Positions 52,093-61,560 of a DNA stretch of 64,000 nt are shown in pieces. Origin of the DNA: Paenibacillus chitinolyticus NBRC 15660. Lineage in GTDB: Bacteria; Bacillota; Bacilli; Paenibacillales; NBRC-103111. The stretch spans positions 558,001-622,000 of the forward strand of contig NZ_BBJT01000002.1 in NCBI RefSeq assembly GCF_000739915.1, written 5' to 3'. The first letter of the stretch is position 1. Each line of letters opens with the position of its first letter. The notes below the pieces were generated by a model, which was given only the letters and a program-made list of their open reading frames with translations, was not told where the DNA came from and did no database searches. Both the position numbers and the translations under genes were made by a program.

Positions 52093-53109
52093 TTAAAAGC
52101 TTGGTGCCCCGGGCGCGGGAGTCCTGTAAGTCTCGGACTGCGGCTGCGGATGCGGCTGCGGCGAATAAGGCTGTGCGTACGTCTGATTGTACGCCGTGTT
52201 GTACGCCTGGTTCTGTGTCCGGTTGTACGTCTGATTATGCGTCTGCGTCGTATAAGCCTGCGCGTTCGGCCTGACACAGCGCTGGCCATACGGATTCGCC
52301 CCAGAAACGGGATTTGCGTAAGACGGCGAAGAGTACCGGGCGGGATAGCCGGAAGCAGGGTGCCCGGCGCTTGAAATGCTCCCGTATGGACCCGCCGGAC
52401 CGCGATAGCCGATCGGAACATTCTGCGGCGGATACGGCCGGGTGGAAGCGGCCCCGTAAGATGCTGCCGGGTAACCCGGCGGAAGAATCGAGCCGACGTT
52501 CGCGGCAGCTCCGCTCCCCCGGATTTGACCGTTCGGTTCGCCGGAACCTCTGACGGTATGCGGCTTTCTGCGGCAGTTGTCCGGCGGTCCGACCGTAACG
52601 GTTTTCGTGATGGGGGCGATCGCTTCTTTCCATTTTTCTTCATCCAGACAATAGGTTTCAGCCATTACACGGGCAGGGGTCAGCCTCAGAATATCCGAGC
52701 CCAGGATCACTTCCGGCGTAGGCGCGTCGAATATCGCGATAAGATGGGTATCGTCTTCGGACGCCTGTTCATAATGCCACCACCCCTGCGGCACATTGGC
52801 CACCTGCCCCGTTTTAATGGGGATATGATAGAGCTTATTGGTAAAGGGATTGATAAACGAAACCTCGGCCGCACCCGAGACGCAGTAAACGAGTTCCGTC
52901 GCGTTCTGATGATAATGCGGCTCCACATAATACCCCTTGCTTAAATAAATGTCGAGCAGAGAGGTGTTGCCCAGCGTATTGAGCTGCTCATAGCCGAGCA
53001 GATTGATGTAATTGCGGCTGTTCGTTTTGAACACGGTGTTCTTCGGCAAATCATAAAAAAACCGGAGATCCGGTGAAGTGTAATCCATATAAGAAATCGC
53101 CAAATTCAT
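52093..53109 (-). CDS. Cupin-domain protein with Tyr/Asn/Gln/Pro-rich tail
   Basis: A 338-residue protein in two parts. Residues about 1-165 hold a cupin fold with a metal-site motif (EPHYHQNATELVYCVSG: two His and a Glu) and a later His in GWWHYEQ. From about 180 to the end is low-complexity sequence: Gly/Pro/Tyr/Ser-rich, then a segment of alternating Thr, Gln, Asn and Tyr (TQTHNQTYNRTQNQAYNTAY), then Pro/Gln. The tail has no enzyme-like features and resembles self-assembling coat or prion-like sequences. A spore-coat or extracellular-matrix role is possible but unproven; the cupin could be an oxalate-decarboxylase-like single domain. Alone in its transcript. Confidence 0.8.
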   Translation of the reverse strand: MNLAISYMDYTSPDLRFFYDLPKNTVFKTNSRNYINLLGYEQLNTLGNTSLLDIYLSKGYYVEPHYHQNATELVYCVSGAAEVSFINPFTNKLYHIPIKTGQVANVPQGWWHYEQASEDDTHLIAIFDAPTPEVILGSDILRLTPARVMAETYCLDEEKWKEAIAPITKTVTVGPPDNCRRKPHTVRGSGEPNGQIRGSGAAANVGSILPPGYPAASYGAASTRPYPPQNVPIGYRGPAGPYGSISSAGHPASGYPARYSSPSYANPVSGANPYGQRCVRPNAQAYTTQTHNQTYNRTQNQAYNTAYNQTYAQPYSPQPHPQPQSETYRTPAPGAPSF

Positions 53110-53306
53110 CTTCTCCTTATTCGTAATGACGGAGCCTCTCCTCCTTCCTATTTGTATGGGGGACGGAATGTTTTATGTGCTTAAATAAGTCCGGACTTCC
53201 GCCCCCGCAGGGAAGGAGTACTCGCGCCGAATCCCCTGCACGAGGTACCGATTGGGGCTTCATGAAGCATAGCGCGCACGGCTTGCAGCGGTCTGCCGAA
53301 CATGAT

Positions 53307-53341
53307 AAGGGACACCCTCGCCGAATAACGGGGTGTCCCTT
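53307..53341. terminator. Terminator-like hairpin after the heparinase-like gene
   Basis: AAGGGACACCC pairs perfectly with GGGTGTCCCTT around a 13-base loop, 30 bases past the stop of the gene at 53371. The T run is weak on the minus strand and better on the plus strand. Confidence 0.6.
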
Positions 53342-53370
53342 ATTTATTTCAAGCACGTAATTCCCGCGAA

Positions 53371-55743
53371 TCACTCGCCGCCCGGTTCCATCAGCTCCAG
53401 CCCTGTTTTGCCGGAAAGGCGGACTATTCTTGCACAAGTTTCTCCGGAATCCGCTTTCCGTACCGATACTTCGACAACGCCCTCCTGGTGCCGTCTTAGT
53501 TCCGCAGCTTGACCGGCCCGATAGACGTGGATAAAATCAGCGGACGCTCCCGTATGGCTGTGCACAATCGCGGTCAGAAGCCTGCAGGGATCGACGGAAT
53601 CTCCCGGAGTCCGTACGGTAATCAGCTCATCTCCCGGCATGACAAGCGCGGTGTGGTACACGGATTCGCCGCCGAGCTCATACCGTATTTGCACGGTGGC
53701 CGGAGCCGCCGGGTCCAGGTCCCGCTTGCCGGCTAACGAAGACTTCCCGCCGGATGCTCCCGCAAACTGGACATCCTTCAGGCTTTCCGCAAGCAGGACG
53801 GGATTCGCTCCCACGTTCCCTTCACAGGTTCCGGCAGCGGCCGGATGCTCCTTGCCCGGCAGCTCTCCGGGTTCCTCCGAAACAGGCAGCGGTTCCGCAG
53901 CCGAATGCATCCACCACTGTATGGATCGCGGCCCGCTGTCATCCGTGGTTACCCGGAACCAGTCCAGGAGCCAGTCATCCGTCAGCAGAAGATGCCGGTC
54001 CAGCGTGCAGCCGGGATACGCCCCGGTCGATTGAAACCACGCGTAAAGCGCCTCCTCCGTTTCCTCGAATCGCCTGCACTGCCCCGTGTGGGGCGCCTGT
54101 GACAGGCCATCCAGCGTAACGGTGTTGTGGCTGTGCGTTTCGGAGTACCACGCTTGACGCAGGGGTGACCCGTAAGGCACCACCCCGAAGTCGGGCGTCA
54201 GCGTCCCGGCGGGATGCATGACGCTGAGATGAAGCTTGTCTAAATGGCCGTGAGCACCGCCGTGCCCGCCGAAATCGGCGAAGAACGAGAGCGGATTCCC
54301 GGCCCTCCTGCCGGCAGCGAAGCCGGTATCCGCCCAAAGCCGCGCGCCTCTCCGGGGCTTCCCTCCTTCACCGGCGGCATCCGGCTGTACGTCCTCGCCG
54401 TACAGCAGCGCCTCCAGCCCGCAGCGGGCATGCGGCGACGCGAGGGTTCCGCCAAGCTGGCGGTACGCCTCGCGGAGGATCGGCCGCAGGCCGCCGATCC
54501 CGTAGCGGGACAGCCCCTGCTCGGCGATCTCGGCGATCTCCCGGGCGTAAGGCCCTCGCTCCATCGGGCCGTCGTGCAGGGCCGGGAGCACGCCCCGGTC
54601 GTCGGCCAGATCCGCCATGGCCTCGAACATCCCGCGCATCGACCGGCCGTTCCCGCCTTCGCAGGCATACAGGTCGATGCCGAACCTCTCCGCCATCCGG
54701 GCGGAGATGAGATAGGCGCGCAGCACGAACACGTGATAATACGTGCTGCCTTCAAACTCAAATCCATCCGCGTTGATTCCGATGGACAAGTGGTGTTTAA
54801 AGCCCCCTTCGCCTTCGATAAGTGCCTCCAGCGCGTCCTTCCGGCCTTGGGCCACATAGACGCAGGAAAGGGAGGCATTCAGCCAGGCGGTATAGTTGTT
54901 CTCGGCATTTTGCCGCTCATGGATCAGAATATGACGATACTCCGTCATACTTTCCTCCAAGAGTCCCATGAAAATGCCGAGCGCTGCCGTCTCCTCCTCG
55001 CTGAACGATACGCCTTCGTCGCGCAGCAGAAGGTAGGCGCCGAGCAGCGTCGTCGACCAGATCGCTTCGGTCAGCGCCTGGTGGAAGGCTCTGCCCTTCA
55101 GCATCCAGCCCTGCGCGCCCGCGTGCACGGGATAGAGCGGGAACTGCTCCGCGTACGCGATGAGCAGTTCCTTGCCGAGCCGCGCGCAGGACTCGTCGCC
55201 AAGAGACGCATGCACGGCAGCCGCTTCAAGGGCTGTCCGCGCCAGCGACTGGTGCTTGAACACCAGCCAGGCGCCCCGGTATTCTGCGCCTTCCAGGACG
55301 CATCCGTACGGGCAGCGGAATGACGAGGCCTCCGCCTCGGCCGGATCGAACAGCAGCTCCGTATGATGGACCGGGCACACGTACTGGTGCCACCAGCCGC
55401 CGGGTTCCTGCGGTATCGCCGGGCTCCCTGCGGCATTCAGCCGGAGAAGTTCCTCACGGATAGCTTCCGCCGTCTCTTTCGCCCACGGAAAACGGGCCGT
55501 CTTGTCCCGGAGACTTCCTTGTGCCAAGGACAGCGGCTCCGAAGCCGCTGCGGGGCGGCCCGCTCCGCTCTGTGCCGTGACCTCTCCGGGTTCCTCCCGG
55601 AGTAGCGGCTCCGTCTTGCCGTGGCATCGAGGTACGGGATTGCTCTGCCGCTTGGGTCCGGATGTATCCGCAGGCTCCTGCCGGGATTCCCTTTTTTCGT
55701 AGATTCTCGCTCGGTCCCGTTCCCGCTCCCGTTCTCTTGTCAT
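53371..55743 (-). CDS. Heparinase II/III-family polysaccharide lyase-like protein
   Basis: A 790-residue protein. An odd N-terminus (MTRERERERDRARIYEKRES, about 90 polar residues) precedes an alpha/alpha-toroid region (about 90-440, with QNAENNYTAWLNASLS and ADGFEFEGSTYYHVF). A beta-sandwich half follows with the family's GGAHGHLDKLHLSV and SETHSHNTVTLDG motifs, which carry the conserved His residues. No signal peptide is visible, so it probably acts on imported oligosaccharides as an exo-type oligo-uronide lyase. It is last in a short operon, overlapping the reductase gene by four bases (ATGA). Fold assignment is firm; specificity is inferred from the neighbouring PL6-like enzyme and SDR. 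Confidence 0.87.
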   Translation of the reverse strand: MTRERERERDRARIYEKRESRQEPADTSGPKRQSNPVPRCHGKTEPLLREEPGEVTAQSGAGRPAAASEPLSLAQGSLRDKTARFPWAKETAEAIREELLRLNAAGSPAIPQEPGGWWHQYVCPVHHTELLFDPAEAEASSFRCPYGCVLEGAEYRGAWLVFKHQSLARTALEAAAVHASLGDESCARLGKELLIAYAEQFPLYPVHAGAQGWMLKGRAFHQALTEAIWSTTLLGAYLLLRDEGVSFSEEETAALGIFMGLLEESMTEYRHILIHERQNAENNYTAWLNASLSCVYVAQGRKDALEALIEGEGGFKHHLSIGINADGFEFEGSTYYHVFVLRAYLISARMAERFGIDLYACEGGNGRSMRGMFEAMADLADDRGVLPALHDGPMERGPYAREIAEIAEQGLSRYGIGGLRPILREAYRQLGGTLASPHARCGLEALLYGEDVQPDAAGEGGKPRRGARLWADTGFAAGRRAGNPLSFFADFGGHGGAHGHLDKLHLSVMHPAGTLTPDFGVVPYGSPLRQAWYSETHSHNTVTLDGLSQAPHTGQCRRFEETEEALYAWFQSTGAYPGCTLDRHLLLTDDWLLDWFRVTTDDSGPRSIQWWMHSAAEPLPVSEEPGELPGKEHPAAAGTCEGNVGANPVLLAESLKDVQFAGASGGKSSLAGKRDLDPAAPATVQIRYELGGESVYHTALVMPGDELITVRTPGDSVDPCRLLTAIVHSHTGASADFIHVYRAGQAAELRRHQEGVVEVSVRKADSGETCARIVRLSGKTGLELMEPGGE

Positions 55744-56507
55744 CTCATCATCATCCCGCCGTTAACCTCGATTGTCTCCCCTGTCAGGTAAGAGGCCAGA
55801 TCTGAGGCGAGGTATAGAACCGCTCCGGCTACATCCTCAGGCGTTCCCTCACGCTGAAGCGGAATGCCGTTAATCGTGGCCTGACGGGCGGTATCCGTCG
55901 TAAACGTGGCGTGGAACATCGTGTTCCCGATAAATCCGGGAGACACATTGTTGACCGTGATACCGCTTCCGGCAGTTTCTTTGGCCAGCCCCTTGGCGTA
56001 AGCCATCACGGCGCCTTTGCTGGCCGCGTAAATGCTGGAGCCCGGACCGCCCCCGTTATGGGCCGCGACGGAGGTCATATTGACGATTCGGCCGGAGCCT
56101 TTGGCGGCCATGCCTGGCAGCACTCTTTTGCACATAAAGACCGTGCTCTTGAAGTTGACGTCCATGATCCGCGTGTACATGTCCTCGGTCATTTCCGCGT
56201 TCGGAACACGCTGTACCAGGTGACCGGCATTGTTGACCAAAATATCGACGGTACCGCCAAAGGCCGCTTCCACTTCGCTTAAAAGACGGTCGATTTGCGC
56301 GATATCCGTCACATCGGCCTGAACCAGAACGGCTTCGCCGCCGGCTGCGCGGATCGTCTCCACGACTTCCTCCCCCTGGGCCGTGTTGCTCAGACAGTTA
56401 ATGCCGACTTTCGCTCCGTGAGCGGCGAGAGCGATCGCGACGGCACGCCCGATTCCCGCATTGGAACCCGTTACAAGTGCAATTTTTCCCGTTAAGTCGA
56501 TAGCCAT
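55740..56507 (-). CDS. Short-chain dehydrogenase/reductase, candidate keto-uronate reductase
   Basis: A 255-residue classical SDR: cofactor motif TGSNAGIGRA near residue 12, NNAGHL, a catalytic Ser in NMTSVAAH and the YAASK active site, ending with the usual LTGETIEVNGG. The start at 56507 has AGGGGG upstream and begins one base after the SGNH gene stop. Between an oligo-uronide lyase-like gene and a PL6-like gene, reduction of the 4-deoxy-5-hexoseulose uronate released by lyases is a reasonable job. Many SDRs look alike, so this is inference; a FabG-like reductase is the alternative. Confidence 0.85.
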   Translation of the reverse strand: MAIDLTGKIALVTGSNAGIGRAVAIALAAHGAKVGINCLSNTAQGEEVVETIRAAGGEAVLVQADVTDIAQIDRLLSEVEAAFGGTVDILVNNAGHLVQRVPNAEMTEDMYTRIMDVNFKSTVFMCKRVLPGMAAKGSGRIVNMTSVAAHNGGGPGSSIYAASKGAVMAYAKGLAKETAGSGITVNNVSPGFIGNTMFHATFTTDTARQATINGIPLQREGTPEDVAGAVLYLASDLASYLTGETIEVNGGMMMR

Positions 56508-56508
56508 T

Positions 56509-57564
56509 TCAAATTCCCCCTGTTTCTCGGATAGATGTGCGCAGTTCTGTAATAACCGGCTCAATTAGTCGTGCCAAATGCTCCCCCATGCGGATATGCC
56601 CGTAATCGGAGGGATGGATAAGATCGGTCGTCAGGGAAACAAAATCGGTCATGATTTCGCTTCCCTCCAGCAGATGAAGAAGAGAATGGTTCCGGTCCGA
56701 AACGTATCGTCTGAGCATGTCATTGAAAATCAGATCGCGTTTCGTAAACACATGCTCCTCATCCCGAAAAAAAGCCGCCCGGTTCGGATAGATCGTCGTC
56801 ACGAAAACAGGCTTATGCGGGTTGCGCCCCGTCACCTCATCGAGCAAGTACGTGATCCGGCGCTCGAATTCGGGCGGGTCCATGACACTGCGCATATTGA
56901 CGCCCAGCTCCAGAAATGCGGCATCCCAGCCGCTTCTGCGCGCCAAATGGTCGGCGGCTTCTTTCTCGCAGTAGCAGGTTCCGCTCAGCCCCAGATTAAC
57001 GGCGTCGACTCCCAGCCTTACGGCGGCCTGCCGCACGTAACTGCCGGTGTGGCTGAGCGAGCCCGCCCCCTGCGTGATGGAAGATCCGTAGGCGAGCAGA
57101 GTCAGCTGCGGCATCTCCGCTTTATGCGGCGGATGGACTTCGTAACCGAAAGCATCGAGGTCGTAGAAAACAGCCGTAAAGCGGTCGCAGTAAACGCGCC
57201 ACACATCGGACGAGAATGCCCCGCTTTGCAGAGCGGACCTGTGCACCTCGGCAAACCTTTCCGGCTCCTCCAACTGGAGGGTAACGGCGGTCCCGGCTTT
57301 CAGATCATAAGCGGCGTGGAAAAAATCGCCCCGGAACACATAGACGCGGCCGTCCTTTTCCCGCGCTCCGAGCGTAACCCGCACATAGGGCGCTTCCGTC
57401 ACAAAACGGATTTCGCACCCGCTGGACTCCGCCGCTTTTGTGCGGCCTTTGGCCGACAGGGCCTCCCGGACTTCCCGGGGAAACCTCTGAAGGAGAAGAC
57501 CCGGCAATCCCGGCCTCTGCTCCAGCTCCGAAACATTATGAAAATACACTCCGTTATGCAGCAT
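56509..57564 (-). CDS. SGNH/GDSL-family hydrolase (two-domain, carbohydrate-esterase-like)
   Basis: A 351-residue protein: an N-terminal beta-sandwich (about 1-150) and an SGNH hydrolase domain with Ser in LLAYGSSITQGAG, Gly in NLGLSGTCYC, Asn in LELGVNMRS and the Asp-His pair in TDLIHPSDYGH. These enzymes often remove acetyl groups from polysaccharides. No signal peptide is visible, so it probably works inside the cell on imported fragments. First gene of the three-gene unit with the SDR and the lyase. Bacterial alginates are often acetylated, which fits, but that is inference. Confidence 0.85.
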   Translation of the reverse strand: MLHNGVYFHNVSELEQRPGLPGLLLQRFPREVREALSAKGRTKAAESSGCEIRFVTEAPYVRVTLGAREKDGRVYVFRGDFFHAAYDLKAGTAVTLQLEEPERFAEVHRSALQSGAFSSDVWRVYCDRFTAVFYDLDAFGYEVHPPHKAEMPQLTLLAYGSSITQGAGSLSHTGSYVRQAAVRLGVDAVNLGLSGTCYCEKEAADHLARRSGWDAAFLELGVNMRSVMDPPEFERRITYLLDEVTGRNPHKPVFVTTIYPNRAAFFRDEEHVFTKRDLIFNDMLRRYVSDRNHSLLHLLEGSEIMTDFVSLTTDLIHPSDYGHIRMGEHLARLIEPVITELRTSIRETGGI

Positions 57565-57674
57565 GCTTGCGCCTTTCCCCGTTCATCCGGCAGCGGATAA
57601 GATGGCCCGGGATTGTTGGATTTCCGGGATTTTTACATCTTTTAGGAACGGATTCCGATAAGTTCTGTGATTAG

Positions 57675-60600
57675 TTATGGATTCATCGTCGTGATAAGCA
57701 GGACGGGAGCCTTGGCCGGATCGGTTCCTTCGAGGGATGCGATTCTGGCCTCCCGGTCGTTTTCATTCATGCTAAGCCGAAAGCTGAGAACGCCGTCCAG
57801 AGCAGCCTGCGGGGTATTATAAAACTCCGTGACATCGAAAATCACGTAGCTGCCGTCCGCCAGAGGCGTCTTGGAACCGAGCGGGATATCGGAATAAGAA
57901 CGGGCGGGTTGATTGTTTGCCGTTACCTCCGCCGGATTCCAGTCGTCATTCAGAATGCCGGTCAGTTGGAGGTCCGAACCGGACTGGGCCGAGGTGACGA
58001 ACAGCTTCAACTGGACCGAATCGACCGGTTGCGCGAGCGCCGGAAGAGCCGCTTTTATGTAACCGTTTCGGCGGCTGGCCGATTTTCGCTTGATTTGCAT
58101 CTCGGGCTCCGTACTGAAATTCGTTCCCGCCTTGTCGGACAAAATATTGTCCACATAGGTGTCTCCCCCGATCGCAAACGGATTCGTGGAAGAAGAACGC
58201 ACCGTGTACACAACCGCCGGGGCGGTTTTGCCTCCGTAAGCGGCGCTTACCGAAGACATGCCCAGCCCGGCTGGAGTCAGCCTGCCTTCGGCCGAGACGG
58301 CCAGCACGCCCGGCTGGCTGCTTGTGAATACGGCGCCGGAAGGCACGGGCTCCGCGGACCCGTCGGAATAATGCGCGACAACGGAAAGCTGTTTCGGCAC
58401 TCCGCCGAGGGCGAGCTGGGCCGGTACGCCCGTGAGGCTGATTCCCGTAAAAGCGGGCGTTGTCACACTAACGGTATTGCCGGCCGTTTTATGACCCGCT
58501 CTGTCCAGCGCTTCGATCTTGAACGTGTAAGCCGTACCCGGCTGCAGAGAGCCCGCCTCGTACGACAAGACATCTCCGAATACCGTGTCGATAAGAGCGC
58601 CGCTGCGGTAAATGCGGTAGCCCGTAATTCCCGTGTCGTCCGCTGCGGCTGTCCATTTCAGCTTCACCGTGCGGGGTGTCACGCTGTCCGTCGCCAGCGG
58701 ATTCGGAGACGGCCAGGCGGGCGCTTCGGCGTCCGTCCTTCCGTCGGGCGTATACTCATCCGCTCCGACATCGGGTATACCCGACCGCGCTTCCCTGTCC
58801 ATGTCTTCCGTTACGAAAGACAGCGGACCGCCGCTCGCGTAATTGCCTTTTGAAGCGTCGATGGCCGGACTGTCCGCAGCGAGCTTCTTAAAGACGATAT
58901 GCCGCAGCGGCTCATATTCGCTCGACGCCCACAGCCACGGATAGTCTTGAGGTCCGAGCTCCAGGGTGGCGTTTTGCAGGCTCGGGTAGACGACTTTGAC
59001 CTCGTCTTCCGTCAACGGCGCGGAATTTCCGGTAACGAGCGGCACGCCTTTCTGCGGGAACATGATGTTGCCCGACCACGTCAACCCCGGAACCGGAGTC
59101 ATGATGCGGATCAGCTCGTCCTGAGAGCCGACGACGATATTATTAGCGAAGGTGAGATTTTTCGGCGCCGTTCCGTAGCGGACCATACCAAGCTCGATCC
59201 CGCTTTTGTTGTTCACCAGCGTATTGTTGGCGATCACGATGTTTTTGGCGATATAGTGGTTGTTCGTCGGATCGATGGGACCCGTCATGTTGTCGTTGTC
59301 GCCAGTCGTGAACGCAAGCGTGGCGTCCCAGTTCGTGCCGGTCAGACCTTCGAAATAATTGTTATACACCTTGTGGTTCTCGCCGTACACACGGACTCCG
59401 CCGGTGCCGAGCGGAGCATCGTCGGGATCGGTACTGGGCACCTGACGGCCTTTGCCGATGAACATGTTGCCGTATACGCTGGAACCGCTGCCCGTTCGCA
59501 GTGTTACGCTTCCGAGCGACTCGACGAAATAGTTGTAGCGGATGGTGTTCGCTCCGCTTTTCACCGAAACGATCTCCGTGTCCGAATCGCAGTGATCGAA
59601 CACGTTGTACTGGATCGTGGCATGGGCATCGAGGCCCGATAAAACCGACACCCCGATGCGGATCGGCTCCGATTCGTTGGACTGCCGCTCCAGCGTGTTG
59701 CGGAAAACGTTGTACTCGACCGTATCGTACCGGGTAATTTCATACGGGATGGTTGAACCTTCCGGACGGCTTGATACGCCGTCGAACAGAATGAACTTGC
59801 CCCGGTCGCGTTTGTTTTCCATCAAGTTATGATCGATGCGGTTATGGTGGCTGTTCGTTCCTTTAATATAAATCCAGTTCGATTTGTCCGCTGCGGTCGT
59901 GGTGTTCTGGGAATGGAAATAATTATTCGTGATCTGGATGTTGTTGGAGCCGTTCAGGTTAATCCATTTGTCCTGCGGATTCATCCGGAACTCCATATCC
60001 TGGATCGTGATATAAGAGCTGGTTTCGACCGTTAGGCCCGTGGAGGCGAAAACGGCCTTGCCCTTGTGCTGCGCTTTCACGACAATGGGATTCTGCGCAG
60101 TGCCGTTTCTGCTGCGGACCGTGAATCCCGTGTAGCTGCCGTCCGCCAGCTCGATCACTTCCCCGGGCACTGCCGCGTTAAGACGGGTCAGCAGCTCCGC
60201 CGTCGTCGTGACGGGGGGCTTTGCGGACGCCAGCGGTACGGCGCTCACCGGCGCGCTTGCGCCGCCCTCGCCCGAGGCGTTCACGGCACTGACCGTGAAA
60301 TAGTACGTCTGTCCCGGTGTCAAGCCCGCGGCGGTATACTCCGTCGCCGTGACCGGTGACGCGTTGAGCGTCGTGAAAGGCCCCCCGGCGTTCGCGGACA
60401 TGTTCACGTTATAGCCGGCGGCGGACGGCACGGCCGTCCACGTCAGCTTGACGGCTCCCGCTCCCGAAGGGGACGCGGATACGCCCGCCGGAGCGGACGG
60501 AACACCCGGCTGTCCGGGTCCGCCGCCCGTGTAGGCCGCCGCCTGAATATCGTCGAAGGCGGTCGTGCCCGACTGGCTGTAAAGGCCGACCCCGCCCGCC

Positions 60601-61394
60601 GTCAGCGGAGAAACGTCGGTGCCAGACAGGACAAGCGTGCCGCCGTAGTAGCCGTCCAGCTTAAGGCTGCCGTCTTCCCGGTGAATCACGTCCAGCTTCA
60701 GCGGCAGGTAGCCCTGGCTGTCGAAGAAAGGATTCAGCACGGTATTCGGTACCGATACGCCGCTGGCGTTCGGACTTCCGGGCGTCTGCGGAACGGCCGT
60801 TTTGGAAGTCCCCGTCACCCTCTCCAGATAAAACTGGTAGCTGACCGAATTTTTCTTGGTCATAAACCGGTAGTAGGTCGGCTTCGTACCGCTGACCGAA
60901 TATTTCGCGGCCAGTCCCGCGTAGGTGGAGTTGGCACCGGTTACCTTCACCCGGCCGGACAACGTTATACTGCCGTCCGTCAGGACGGGATTATCCGTTC
61001 CCCAATAGCCGTTGGCGATCAGGTAGGAAGTGCCGCTGGTCGGATCTGTCTGCTGCAGGAAATGATTGGCCTCCGCAGACCCCGAGGCGGGCTCCTCGCC
61101 TACGCTCCAGCCGGCGCTTCCGCCCGTGACCGTTGTCCAGGGCTGTGCGGCTGTCGGACTGGCGCCTACCGGGGATGTGTATCCCGTTTGGGAAGAACCG
61201 TAGCTCTCGAAAGACTCAAGCCACGGGCCGGTCAAGCCGGCGGCCGGGGCCGGAACGGTTAAATCTTCGGACCCAGCCGTTTCGGTAGCGCTTACACTTG
61301 TGACGAAAACTAAAGAAAGGCATAGAGAGAGAACCAGCTGCAAACTTAGAAAGACACGGACACGCGCTCTAAAATCCGGCACGCTCTTAATCAT
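57675..61394 (-). CDS. Secreted multidomain PL6-like polysaccharide lyase (alginate lyase/chondroitinase-B family)
   Basis: A 1239-residue secreted enzyme. It has a signal peptide (about 1-36), a LamG/concanavalin-like domain (about 50-290), a fibronectin type III domain (about 297-388), a right-handed beta-helix (about 395-880), a second fibronectin III domain (about 895-985), a Big-type Ig domain (about 990-1065) and a C-terminal DNRLRE/CBM96-like domain (about 1070-1239). In the helix, Lys612 in VSVKSG and Arg633 in VTLRTG have the same 21-residue spacing as the catalytic Lys/Arg pair of PL6 chondroitinase B; Asp/Glu in SDTEIVS fit its Ca2+ site. It should cleave alginate or a related uronate polymer outside the cell. 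The His usually following Arg (LRHG) is Thr here. Specificity is unproven. Confidence 0.87.
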   Translation of the reverse strand: MIKSVPDFRARVRVFLSLQLVLSLCLSLVFVTSVSATETAGSEDLTVPAPAAGLTGPWLESFESYGSSQTGYTSPVGASPTAAQPWTTVTGGSAGWSVGEEPASGSAEANHFLQQTDPTSGTSYLIANGYWGTDNPVLTDGSITLSGRVKVTGANSTYAGLAAKYSVSGTKPTYYRFMTKKNSVSYQFYLERVTGTSKTAVPQTPGSPNASGVSVPNTVLNPFFDSQGYLPLKLDVIHREDGSLKLDGYYGGTLVLSGTDVSPLTAGGVGLYSQSGTTAFDDIQAAAYTGGGPGQPGVPSAPAGVSASPSGAGAVKLTWTAVPSAAGYNVNMSANAGGPFTTLNASPVTATEYTAAGLTPGQTYYFTVSAVNASGEGGASAPVSAVPLASAKPPVTTTAELLTRLNAAVPGEVIELADGSYTGFTVRSRNGTAQNPIVVKAQHKGKAVFASTGLTVETSSYITIQDMEFRMNPQDKWINLNGSNNIQITNNYFHSQNTTTAADKSNWIYIKGTNSHHNRIDHNLMENKRDRGKFILFDGVSSRPEGSTIPYEITRYDTVEYNVFRNTLERQSNESEPIRIGVSVLSGLDAHATIQYNVFDHCDSDTEIVSVKSGANTIRYNYFVESLGSVTLRTGSGSSVYGNMFIGKGRQVPSTDPDDAPLGTGGVRVYGENHKVYNNYFEGLTGTNWDATLAFTTGDNDNMTGPIDPTNNHYIAKNIVIANNTLVNNKSGIELGMVRYGTAPKNLTFANNIVVGSQDELIRIMTPVPGLTWSGNIMFPQKGVPLVTGNSAPLTEDEVKVVYPSLQNATLELGPQDYPWLWASSEYEPLRHIVFKKLAADSPAIDASKGNYASGGPLSFVTEDMDREARSGIPDVGADEYTPDGRTDAEAPAWPSPNPLATDSVTPRTVKLKWTAAADDTGITGYRIYRSGALIDTVFGDVLSYEAGSLQPGTAYTFKIEALDRAGHKTAGNTVSVTTPAFTGISLTGVPAQLALGGVPKQLSVVAHYSDGSAEPVPSGAVFTSSQPGVLAVSAEGRLTPAGLGMSSVSAAYGGKTAPAVVYTVRSSSTNPFAIGGDTYVDNILSDKAGTNFSTEPEMQIKRKSASRRNGYIKAALPALAQPVDSVQLKLFVTSAQSGSDLQLTGILNDDWNPAEVTANNQPARSYSDIPLGSKTPLADGSYVIFDVTEFYNTPQAALDGVLSFRLSMNENDREARIASLEGTDPAKAPVLLITTMNP

Positions 61395-61517
61395 CCATCC
61401 ACCATCCTCTCGGTTTCAATTCATGCCTATTATAAGTTCCGCCTGACCGCAAACCCATGACGCCTTTTAATCTGCATTGTGTTTTTTTAATTTCCGCCTC
61501 CGGTAAAATAAAAAAAC

Positions 61518-61538
61518 GCCTGCTCGATACGAGCAGGC
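61518..61538 (-). terminator. Rho-independent terminator of the kinase gene
   Basis: GCCTGCTCG pairs with CGAGCAGGC around ATA; on the minus strand a GTTTTTTTATTTT tail follows. It lies 23 bases after the kinase stop codon. Confidence 0.9.
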
Positions 61539-61560
61539 CCTGCTTGCTGTAGCATCCGGT

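Noticed and set aside
51849-52643. Second minus-strand frame overlapping the cupin tail
   Set aside because: Arg/Ser/Thr-rich off-frame reading of the low-complexity tail; the cupin frame continues intact from a conserved domain.
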